Shown in pieces: positions 1 to 10,863 of a stretch of 64,000 nt of DNA. Made by a program: the position numbers and the translations under genes. The notes beneath the pieces are model-generated. The model did not search any database. It worked only from the letters and a program-made list of their open reading frames with translations, and was not told where the DNA came from. Numbering within the stretch: position 1 is the stretch's first letter; each line of letters opens with the position of its first letter. The stretch is from Lentinus brumalis (lineage: Eukaryota; Basidiomycota; Agaricomycetes; Polyporales; Polyporaceae), in the NCBI GenBank assembly GCA_001792895.1, contig MARA01000042.1, positions 62,001-126,000 on the forward strand. Reading direction: 5' to 3'.

Positions 1-3000
1 AGAACAGGGAAGACAGTTCATTGGAGCTGACGATGTAGGTGAGAGCCTCCAAGCAGCGCTGGACAATCAGCTCCGGCACAACGTCATTCTGGGGCAAGGA
101 CAGTGATCCAAAGTAGTCAGAGGGAACGCGTTGCTTGCCGATCGCCTTGGGTGTCTGCGGGGCGGTAGCTTTCGAGTGGCGAACAGACATCTGCGCAAAG
201 CTTTTGTCGATCGAAGCGAGATCGCCAGAGCCGTCTTGCAGGATGCTCAGAAGGAGGTTGAACAAGTCCGTGCGAGACTTCGCATTCTCGCACAAGTTGA
301 CGAGTACCTTGTAGAGCAAGTTCTTCTTCAGGATATGAGGGTAGAAGAGGAGCCTGACCAGCGCGGCCAAGGCAGACTTGTCGAGCAACTGTATTGCGTC
401 CCGAGATTGAGGCGCCTTCGTTGTCGCTGGCTGAGTAGCAGGAGGTTGAGCACCGCGAGCGTCTGGATTAGCAGCAACATGACGAGCTCTCGCCGGTCGA
501 CCATGCTCGCGATGAACATTAGCCTCCGCGATCATATGGGAAGGTAGACTCTGGATGAAGACCTCATCAGAATCCATCAACACGACTTGACGAAGCTGAG
601 GATCGAGACTGGCGATGAAGCTGGCAGGATCGATGTCGACAGCGCCGCCTTGCTGCGCGGCTTGTTCTACGCGGGATCTCTGAGCACGTTCAGCAGCCTC
701 TTGTTGGATGATTTCGGCGCGAATGTCCGGCGGAAGAGCCTCGAGGAACTCAGCGCTGATCTGGGAATCCGCCGGCCGCTCAACCTGCGCGGCGCGCTGA
801 TCGCGGACGTGCTGATTGAGGACCTCCTCTCGCATGTCGTCCGGAAGAGCCTCGAGGAAGGTTGGATCGATACCAGTATCGGTGATGTCCACAGCGTTAC
901 CGTGGATCATGACGGTGACACGTTCGAGGGCTGGCGCAGCTGCATCAGCGGAGGATTCCGCAGTCTCGGGGCCATTCGCGGCAGTGGACGGCTCGCCACC
1001 TGGCGCTGTGGACTCCTCTGTCACGTCAGCCATCTCCACGTCGTTGTCGGGTGTATAGGAGGATGGTTCTTGAGCGGCGGCGGTGGCAGCGGCAGCAGCC
1101 TCTTGAGCAGCTACCTCTGCAGCTCTCGCCTCTTCCTCGGCCTTCGCCTTCTCCGCTGCTTCGACTGCCTCCTGCTCCTTCTTCGCTGCTTCTGCCGCGG
1201 CACGGGCTTGCTCTTCGCGTAGACGCTCCTGTTCGCGCTCTTCAGTCTCTTTTGCTTTCTTCCACGCTTCCACAGCGGAAGGAAGGAGGGCTACGACGAC
1301 GTGGTTGTTTAACTTGGCAAGCCGTGATTGCTCAAACTTGCCGTGAAGCATCTTGGCTTCCTCCGCCCAGCGCTGCACTGTCAGAAGAGGCTCAAGTGAA
1401 CGGCCTTCTGTTCGAGCGTCGCCTTGTCGTGGAGCCCTCTCCAGCCGGATTGAGGCAGAGATGGCGCCGCCGCGCCCGTGACGCAGATTGCCAAGGACAC
1501 CAGCCGGTACGTTTATCTGCAATCCTTCGTGGCCAAGAGCAGCACGACCGTGCGAGAGCATTTGCTGCAGGAACTGGGTCGCGCCCTCTCCGAAAGCGTC
1601 GTCCAGAGTGGCGTGGAGATCCAGAGCACCGGAACCGAGGATTGTGGTTCGGTGGTTACGGCGAGAGGTCCGGCCTTGGGCGGCTCGAGCAGCGCTGGTA
1701 GCGGGGTCGAGCATCAAGGGGTGAGTTACGTTCTCCGCCGAGGGAGCAGGAGGGTTACGGCGCCCGAAGATTTCAAGGTCGTCATCGCCTACGAATGTCG
1801 TCAGTTCGGCAAATGCATGCGCAATGCAGATCAATCATACCTGCACCGCGTCTGCGTGTCCCACGGACTGCGCCAGTCCACACAACAGGGTTACCATCGG
1901 GAGCGCCGCCCAAACCAGCCGCCAAAGGACCTCCTCCGACGAGGGCATTTGCGAAGCCAGCTGCGATGTCAAACAAGCTCGGCCCGACGTGACCCTCGTC
2001 GGCGATGCCAAGTTCATCCGCAAACCTGAGAACAGTCAGTGGGCTGTTCCGACACCGTGTAGTGGATACTATGACTTACTCTTCGCCTTCAGATATGGCA
2101 TCCCCTTCGTCGTCCATATCCATTGCGGCGATAGGCATGTCTGAAAGAGGGAGGTGAAGTCAGTTGTGATCGGACTCAGAGCAAGGAGCAACATACCTGC
2201 AGCATCGTCATCGTCATCGCCCTCGTCTGCGCCCTCGTCAACACCATCCCCAACTGCGATGTCCTGGAAGAAGATGAGTCGTGGACCTCAATGCGTGGGT
2301 AACCTATGTTCCTACCTGCCACATGACCTCTTCACCTTCATCGTCGTCCTCTTCGCCGACCTCTTCTTCTACCGTCTCACCCTCGTTCTCGACCAGGTCT
2401 GCTTCTTCTTCCTCGTCCTCTTCGTGCCAGCCCTCCTCCGACTCTCCAGTTTCGTCGTCTTCGAGATCTCCTTCAACGTCTTCCTCATCGGTGGCGGAGG
2501 TGTCTTCACTGCCGGTCTCATCACCAAAGTCCATGTCGACATCATCATCCTCATCGTCTTCATCCTCTTCATCCATCTCGTCCTCGTCTCCGTAGTGCAC
2601 GTCCTCCATTTCCTGTCACGAGGTCAGTGAGGGTTAATTGTGACAAACTTCCGATACTCACACCACCGAACCTGCGTGCACCGAAGTCAGTCAGTCAGTG
2701 GAAGGATAATGAATCAAAATGCACACTCACAGTCCCAGGGAAGAGTTGCGGTACATCTGACTAGCTTCTTCGTTCTCGGGAGCTTCCGTCTCGTCTTCCT
2801 CCTCGTCTTCTTCGTCCTCCGATATGTCGGACTCCGAGAGCACATCCTTCTCCTCAATGAGATCCTTGTTCTTGTCGGAGACACGGCTCATCTTCATCGC
2901 GATCTTCGTGCTGTATGGCATGTCAGTATTAACGGCGGCGCGGCGACATATATCACGTACAGATGCTCCAAAGGACGAAGAACCGACGAGACCACATTGC

Positions 3001-6000
3001 GAATATTCGGGTAGTTCAGGTCAACCTCCGATATGACGTTCGTCAACGTAGCCACAAAGTTCTTCTCGAGCATAACCTTGGCAATGTGCGTCGGGACCTC
3101 GTCGCCCGCCTTCTTAGCGTTGATGTTGAAGCGGACTGTCAGAAGACGATGGCATAGATCAGAGAGTGCGAGCAAACGGCTGTAGCGTGTCTCCGGGTTG
3201 TCCGAAGAGGGTAGGTCTTTCAGCGCGCGGCTGATCGCCTCGAGGACAAACTTGCGGACAGAGACGAGGTCGGCGGGAACGTCCTTGATGTCCTGGTTCG
3301 CAGCAGTATCGACGCAGAGGGCGACGATGACAGACATTGCCCAGTTGCACAGCGTGATCTGCTTGCGCGCCTCAGACGGCGGCTGGGGGTTGATCGTGCC
3401 GAAGGTCATGAGGTCGGAGAGGAGGAACTGAATCGCAGCGGTGCGGTGCTTGAGTCCGCTATCCTTCGCAGGAGTCTGGTTGCGCTTCTTCGGGTTATAA
3501 GACAGGAACGCGATCTTGCAGGACTCGTACGAGAAGAGCAGCTCCGTGAGAATTTGCATAATGAAGCAAGGGTAAGTGTAGTCAACCGGCTCCTGCGGGT
3601 GCTTAGGCTCCGAAGACACCTCTCCACCGTCGGGGTGGGGCTCCGCCGACGCGGTCGCATCAGAAGGCTTAGCTGCATCTGTCACAGCGGGGCAGTCGCA
3701 CCCTCGGACGTGATGTCGGTCTTGACAGTCTTCATAAGTTCGCCAACGAGGTAGTGGACCAGGTTCTCGGTGGACTCCGCCGGAGCGTTCGACGTCGATG
3801 CCGCGGGAAGCGTAGGCTCATCTACCTGCATCTCGTTACCCTTGTTCTCGCTAGGTGCGAGTGCCTGCGAGGGCGGTGTTGACGAAGGCTTCAGGCTGAT
3901 AGTCTTCACCGACGAGTAGGGCTGAGATAGCTGGCACAACTCCTCTGCGACCTTCACGAACGCCTCAGGATCACGGAGCGCAGTTGAGTTGCACCCGGAG
4001 ACAAAGGCGCCGATCTCGACCATGCGCGTGCGGGGATGAGAGAAGAACCGCTTGACTTCCTGGCGCATGACATGCTGCAGAGTGGACTGGTTCTCGATGA
4101 CGTGGCGCACGATGATCGCGATGTACGACTGGATGCCTGTTCCGCTCTGCGTGCCCGAAGAGACCTTCAAGTACTGGAAGAGCAGTCCAACGCCGTTCTT
4201 CTTCACGAAGGACTCGGCGATAGTCTGATCCCGGGTCAAGAGCACGATGAGCCGCAGCACGGAGATGAGCTCGTCCTTGGGAAGAGTAGGGACGGCGAGT
4301 AGGCGCATGCAGAAATCAAAGAGGGAGTGGCGAGCTTCAGCATATCGGGGACCCTGCGCAATCGCCTCGCGGACGATAGGTTCATTCTCCTTCGGAAGCG
4401 AGATGCTACGGGGAGAATCGCCAGATACAAGGAGGGACTCGATGACGAGTAACTGGGCAGACAGCCACTTCGGAATAGTAGGATGCCCGTCTTCTCCAGG
4501 GTTGGACAACAGAAGCGACAAGAGCACGTTCATCAGATTCTCCGCCTCCTTCTCCGGCATCTGCGACGCAGGGGAAGACGGCTCGCCGAGGACGAGCGCT
4601 AGTAGATGGCACCTGACGGAGAGAGGCTGTTCCTGCACGTCGTATGCCGCAGGCGAGAACGCCTGGATGTCGTCGATGAGTGCTTTGACCGCCTGCGTGC
4701 GATACTCGCTTGTCGGTCCGACAAAGACCTTCTGCACGTCGAAAACGAGTGACGAGTGTTCGTCGACGAGGCTAAGAACGCGGCGGCCGATGCCGTCCTT
4801 GAGAGGCTCTCGCGCAGCGTTCAACTCCTTCACCCACTCTTCAGCACTCTTCCCAGGAGGTGCAGGAGGCTCCTCCGGGGCAGCGGCAGGTGTTGAGTCG
4901 CCCGCTGGGGTCGCCGATGAAGCTTCGTCGGAGGCAGCCGGAGCGGCGTCGCCATCACTTGGCACTGCGACTTGACCCTCAGCCTGACCCTCAGCCTGAA
5001 CTCCAGCTTGGCCCTCAACTTGACCTTCGACTTGACCTGCGACTTGACCCTCGACTTGACCCTCGACTTGACCCTCAGCCGGCTCGGCAGCAGCGGGCTG
5101 TGCTTCTACAACCGGCTCTGGATCCGGAGGAAGCGGGTAAGGCTGAGCAAGCAAGAGCTCCGTCGCCGCATTGACGTTGTTGCGGGTCCGCAGCAAAGCC
5201 CGCTCGGCAGCAGAGCGCGGGAAGCCCATGTCCATCAGCTGACGGATGCGGTTCTCGTCCGGGGCGGCCACCGGTATACGAGGCACTCCGAGAGCGCCTG
5301 CACCAAGGATCGAGGCCGAAGTCTGCACGTCCTTGATCTCCTCGTTCTCTGCGTTCAGGAGCTCCATGACGATGTGGACCACGAGCTTGCTGACACCGAT
5401 CGGTGCAGATGGCAACCAGGACGCCTCCCACACAGAGCGGACCAGAGGCAACGCGGCGTGGCGCATGCGGACCAGGAAGTTGTGCGGCTCGAAGTACTCC
5501 GCGTCGGTGTCCTTCTTGTCGGTGGTGATGGCGAGAGGTGTCTGGGTCGAGTCGAAGAGAGCCCTCGAGGACACGAGGGGCTGGATGAGCGACAGAGCGA
5601 CCTTCAACGCGTTGAAGGCGTGCGTGAGCTCCTGCTTGGTGACGTCTGACCGCTCATCAGGGCTGACTTGAGTGATCGCGTCGATAGTGGTGAGGAACTC
5701 CTGGCAGAGACCGAAAAGTGCCTCGAGGCCGCCAGCACGGTTGAATGCCACGAGCAACATCGTGTGGAGGGTTCGCTGAGATGGTCGCTCTGGTGGACAT
5801 GAAGTCAATGACAAAGATCGTAAGGACAGCGCGAACTCGACTTACCGTCGACAAGGAGACCCATCGTCGCATTGAGCATGGACGTGTAGTACGAGTATAG
5901 AGACAGCTTATCACCTACAACCTATGTGTGAGATCTAGCACCAGCAGGTCCCAGATGATACGTACTGAAGGGCTTCTGCTCGAGGTGCTTGACGACGATA

Positions 6001-9000
6001 TCGGCAAGAACGGCAGCCGCCTCCTTGATCTTTGCCTTCTGGCCAGTGTCCGAACTTCGGCGTGTCTGGAATAGCCGTACAATGGCTACAAGTGTCTGTC
6101 AATATGCGGTCGTAACGAAATCGGCCTCTTTACTTACATTGGAAGAATGGACCGAGCGCCGACGGGATCTGCGTCACGAGGTGCTTCAGACCCTTTGCAT
6201 TCTTGTCCCTAGGCTGCTCCTCCTTCTTCACCGGCGTAGACGTCGCTGGTGCATTCGACGTCGACGCTTCGCCGTGCGTGGCACCGTTAGTGGTGGCGCC
6301 TGACGGGGTATCCGCGGTGCGCTCTCCCGCAGGAGTGGACACCTGTCCGTCTTGAACAGTAGCAGCAGCGCCCGAACCGGAGAGTAAGCTGGAGAAGATA
6401 TCATGTGGATGCGAAGCGACGTCGATGCCACGTGCAGACAGCGCAGACTTCAGAGTGATGTTCTCCCATACGCAGGCACGCTGCAGAGCCCCGAGGTCGG
6501 CCAGGGCGGATGGCCGGCCGATGAGAGACTGCAGGAGGGTCTGAGTTGCACGACCATGCGAGTACCCAGCGGTTGCGTAGATGTCTGAGAGGAGGGAAGT
6601 GCGAGTGTGCAGTGTGATGAGCTTGCGGAAGCGGTCATTTGCCTTCTCCTCTTCCTCGCCAGCTGTACCGATATCAGGAGCAGTTCCATGTTAGCAACGA
6701 AGACAAAACTGACCGTTGAAGTCGACCAGAGGCAGCAACTTCGGCTGCTCGTCCATGGTCTCCCAGAAGTCCTTGCAATCGTCGAGGGACTCTTGAACGA
6801 TCTTGACGAGGAATGTGAGTGTCTCGCTCGTCGCCGCCTCTGCCATCGTGCGGACGACTTGAACGAGCGAGTCCGAGGCGACGCTGTTCGCGAAGTCGTA
6901 AGGAAGACACGGCAGCGAGGTGAGTCTCGCAAGACGATCCATTCCATCAGCGTCAGCAACGAAGTCTCGGCAATGCGGAACATGTTGGAAGAAGCCCTCG
7001 AGGAACTGGGGGTACAATTGTGAGCAGAACTCTCCCAGAACTGCTGAAACCTATAATACCTTGCCGAAGACGTCGATATAAGAGATGACGAGGTTGTCGT
7101 GCGACCTGCCGAAGAGGTCAGTCGAGCTCGAGCGGGGTTGATCTGGATTTGGCTGCTGAGCGGGGGTCGACGCTTGCTCCGCGGGTGCGGATTGATCGAC
7201 GTCCATAGGCGCACCAGCATCCGTGCTTGAAGACTCGACAGGGGCTGGGTTCTGGGGTTGCAGCTTATAGTAGTACTTGATGTCGTCGGAGACGGTGAAC
7301 GCGCTTCCGAGCTCTTCGATCCTGCCCATCGTCGTCTTGATCGCAGCGAAAACCTTCTCTTTGAGCGCAGGGTGATGCCGAATGAGCTCCTCGATGGAGG
7401 TGCCGATGAGAACTGCGTTCTCCTTCTCCTGCAGAACGCGCTGATGGTCTTCGGACGTGAAGATAGAAAAGAGACTCGGAATAGTGTTAGGACGCGAGTT
7501 CAACTGGTCCTGTCCGGCTTGGTTGAGGCATAGCGCTCCGAGGGCGTTGGGAACCGACTGAATGACTTCGATGACCGGCTCGAGACCCTTCTCAATGACA
7601 CTGTAGAAGACCTCCGGAAGCTCCGCCTCCTGAATGACAGGCAGACAGGTCGGCTCATTGTGCACGAAGATCGCCATGATGTTGATGGCTACACAATGCG
7701 CAAGTCAGTACAAGACATATGAAACCTTGCAGTCGTGCTTACCCAGTGCAAGCGCGCTAGGGCCGAAGATGGCGCGATGTTGCATGATCTTCTTCACAGA
7801 TTTCAACAGCGACGAGTCAAGAAGGCCTCGAAGGCCTTCGGCAGTCCCAGACGACTGCATCATACGATGAATCGAACGAAGGGTGTGCTTCAGCACCGCT
7901 GTCCGAGCGACTGAGAGCTTGCCTAGAGGAATACATCAGCACGAAACCGAGGAGTCTTCACATGAACAACATCACCATATGAGGCCACCGCATCGTTAGG
8001 CGCGCCGTCGTTCCCATGCTCCTCAATGTCGAGGTTGACTTCGTACTGTACCACATGGTGAGTCGCGATAACATGGAGCATAACAAAGCGCATACCTCGA
8101 TGCGGTCGACGAGAATCTCAACGCCGCGGGCATTGCAGAACAACGTGAAAGCGTTCGTGTAGCCGTAGAGAACGTTGTCCAGAAGCTGCATCGTCTTCGA
8201 GACCAGGTACAAGCGATTAGGGAGTCGGTTCTCGATCGCCTGTATCAGCACAGGGATCAAGCCAGCACCGACGATCATGTTGCCGCCTGACGCGTGAGTC
8301 GCAAGGAAGGTGATGAACGAGAAGAGGGCCTCCACGAACGCTTGCGGTAAAGTCGACGTGGGCTGAGCCACCTCAGAGACAGTCTTTCTCAGCAAAGCCA
8401 TCAAGATACCGTGGTTCACGCCGGCGTTGACGGCCGTAAGCACGTCCTGGATCTTCGACCTGTAACGCGACATGGCGTCCAGGGCGGCGACAGCAGCAGT
8501 CTGGACTTGTATGTCAACACCGCGGTCCAGCTGCAAGAGCTCAGCGATATGGGTGATCAAATCGGGCTCGTACAAGAACAGGGACGACTGAGCCTGAGAG
8601 TCGGAGTGGGTGTGGCCGAAGATGGCCGTCGCGAGCAGGCGGATGATCACAAGCTTCTCGCGGTCGCCGGCGAACGTGTTCGTCAACGCCTGCGCGCCAC
8701 GGATACGCATCAGGAGCTCGAACTTCTCGCTGTCGGGGACGTTGTACGTCTCAATGGTGTCAGCTAGGATATCCATCGCAGGCTTGGATTCAATAGTCTT
8801 GCTGTCGATGTGGATGGTGACTGCGCCTGACGAGGTCGACGCAGTGGCCGAGGGAGCGGCAGCGGAGGAGGAAGGCTTGCGGGGCGTCTGCACAACGGAG
8901 TCGAAGACATCACCCTCTGTTGTCTTCTCTTTTTCCTTCTCCTTCTCCTTCCCAGCAGCACCCGGCGACGCTTGACGATAAAAGACGAAGTTCACTTCCC

Positions 9001-9710
9001 TTGCCTCCGTGGGGAGCGCCTCCACTTGTGCCTTCCCCTTCTCCGTCGCCAGATCCACCAAGTTGATGTCGTAGTCGCGAAGATTTGGCCAACGCTTCGC
9101 CAGCGAGGTGAGACGGGAAGTCGTGATGTTCAGAGCATGTGACACAGAGGGTTGTGATGAATACTGCTGTGCGGGACGCAATAGGAGATTGAGCGCGAGG
9201 ATAAGTACGTCCAGGTCGGACGAGAACATGAGGCTGTTGAGGCGCTATAGTCATAGGCGGGTCAGTTCTGGGCAGAGAGAGTTGCGGACGACAGCGTGTA
9301 AGAGTGTCGCACTCACGTCATAGGAATTGAATGTTTTCCTATTCGTCGAGTTTTCCAGCAACAACCGCTCAAAGCGAAGTATCTCGCAGACGGTCTTCTT
9401 CGTCAGCGGGGTGAAGACGTTCACCTGAAGGTTGTCGATGTCGTAGTCCCGGATGGCCTCCTCCAGGATCGCGTCGAACTTGTTGAGGACCTTGATCCAT
9501 GCGTTCAGATCGGACCGGGGCCATTTCCACGAGTCGATCTGGGACAAAACTTCGTGCAGGTCTTCATTAGATGTCTCCAAAAGTTTGTTGATGAGCTCCG
9601 CGACCTGAGGTAGCTGAATATACTCGAACTGTGAGCAAGAAGACGCGTTTCGTCCAGACATTTCGACGTACCGGGGCTACAGCTCTCTTCGATTTGTGTA
9701 GGATCCTCAT
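1..9710 (-). CDS. tom1: Tom1/HUWE1-family HECT E3 ubiquitin ligase, N-terminal part (3' end outside window)
   Basis: Giant HECT-type E3 ligase; homologues ubiquitinate histones and other nuclear or cytosolic proteins. I place 18 exons here: 9672-9710, 9317-9613, 8096-9244, 7976-8045, 7743-7922, 7060-7688, 6714-7005, 6138-6662, 5966-6085, 5846-5914, 2961-5789, 2731-2910, 2662-2671, 2316-2612, 2197-2263, 2080-2140, 1841-2025 and <1-1788. The protein starts MRILHKSKRAVAP. DUF908/DUF913-like armadillo regions are followed by a UBA domain (IRQLMDMGFPRSAAERALLR, about 5.2 kb), an acidic tract (about 2.3-2.6 kb), and ubiquitin-binding UBM repeats near 0.6-0.9 kb, for example DPTFLEALPDDMREEVL. The catalytic HECT domain lies beyond position 1. 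One apparent frame break sits near 3688 inside a low-complexity linker (see findings). Family assignment is very secure; individual splice sites are inferred by hand. Confidence 0.93.
4972..5086 (-). repeat. In-frame 12-bp tandem repeat (GQVE) in tom1
   Basis: About nine copies of a 12-bp unit encode GQVE/GQAE-type tetrapeptides just C-terminal to the UBA domain. Unit variation (V/A and E/A/V) is visible. It is an expandable low-complexity linker, in frame, with no predicted catalytic role. Confidence 0.85.
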
Positions 9711-10005
9711 CGTCCGCGACGATGTCGAGGATGGTCGTGGTAGTCGTCTCTCTTCCCAGCGAGTAGCCAAGGACGAGATTGAAGTAGAAGGGGGTGTTCG
9801 CTGCAGGCAGCGGTGGCGGGGGAGAGCAAGTCGAGAGAAACCCGCTTACGCCTCCTCCCCTCTAATTATGACGACTTTCCCACGAGTACAATCAGTGATC
9901 GGACTTATACGATTTAAGTTCCCACGAATAACAATGGGTCCAGACGCGTCGCGTCGCGTCTCAAACGCGTCTCACTTTACCCTCTCCTCCTGCCCCCATA
10001 CCCAA
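9711..10005. promoter_or_regulatory. Bidirectional promoter tom1 / sub1 with two ACGCGT boxes
   Basis: This 295-bp gap separates the divergent start codons of tom1 (minus) and sub1 (plus). It contains two ACGCGT hexamers (9944-9949 and 9965-9970) within a CG-rich stretch, matching the MCB element bound by MBF (Mbp1/Swi6) in ascomycete yeasts. A short direct repeat (TTCCCACGA followed by G or A) occurs near 9880 and 9920. Promoter function is inferred from position; MBF regulation is only suggested by the motif. Confidence 0.5.
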
Positions 10006-10746
10006 ATGGCCAAACGAAAAGCAGCAGCGGCTTCTAGCGATGATGAGGATGACTCTCCTCAGCGCGTCGAGAGCGAGTCGCCAGAGCGACCTCTCCAGAC
10101 CGCCCGCCGCGGCAGCAAGAAGGCGAAGAAGGTACGTCCGTCCATTAAGCGACGCTCAACTGTTGAACGCGCGTACTTTATCCAGGTATCTAACGCTGTT
10201 ATGTTAGACAAAGGATGAGTCAGATGAGAGCGAAGAGGAAACGTTGAAAAAGTCTGTGAAGAAGCCCCAGATCGCTGCCAAACCATCGGTATGTATCAAC
10301 TTCTATCTTCAGATGCGTGTGCTGTTCTGACGTGACCCTTGCATAGTCCACCAAGAAATCGAAAGCACCAGCGAAGGAGGCATCAGATGAGGACACAGGA
10401 GATGTGAATGTAGGAGTGAACGAACGCGGAGAGAAGTTCGTGGACTTGGGGAAGAAGAGACGAGCAACGGTCACCACGTTCAAAGGTACGCCTGCCGGGA
10501 TCTATCCTACGGATGCCTCATCTGATACATGTGGTAGGTGCCGTTTACGTCGACGTGCGTGAGTTTTGGGGCGACGACGGCGACCTCAAGCCCGGAAAGA
10601 AGGGTATCATGCTGGGCAAGGACCAGGTACGTTCTACCGCAGCACACACCCCCGAACCTTCCACCTCCTGACCTTCTTCGCAGTGGGACGCTCTCAAGAA
10701 GAGTGTAGAGGTGATCGATTCCCTCGTTGCCAAAGCCAAGAAGTAG
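10006..10746 (+). CDS. sub1: PC4/Sub1 transcriptional coactivator
   Basis: Single-stranded-DNA-binding transcriptional coactivator that acts in the nucleus in RNA polymerase II initiation and reinitiation. Exons 10006-10131, 10208-10288, 10347-10485, 10538-10626 and 10684-10746 join without frame breaks to 165 residues. The N-terminus is a charged Ser/Asp/Glu/Lys-rich tail (SSDDEDDS, KKAKK). The C-terminal PC4 fold is clear: FVDLGKKRRATVTTFKG, then VYVDVREFWGDDGDLKPGKK, GIMLGKDQWDALK, and a short helix ending KAKK. Introns are 50-76 nt with standard GT-AG ends. It is divergent from tom1 across a 295-bp promoter. Length and domain order match fungal Sub1, so the call is secure. Confidence 0.95.
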
Positions 10747-10863
10747 ATGTTCTCGCCGTCTACATGGCAATGCCATCTCCGACCTCTGCTGTTGTGTATA
10801 CCCATTAGTCTAACCATGTATTGTAGCATTCCAGTACATTTTGCTGAGCTGTACAATATCACG

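Noticed and set aside
131..1992. Several plus-strand open frames of 60-216 codons
   Set aside because: They are shadows of the long minus-strand tom1 exon, which is open from 1788 to the window edge and encodes clear UBM repeats.
4247..4975. Plus-strand frame of 242 codons
   Set aside because: Lies opposite the tom1 exon with UBA and armadillo-like sequence; it has no family signal of its own.
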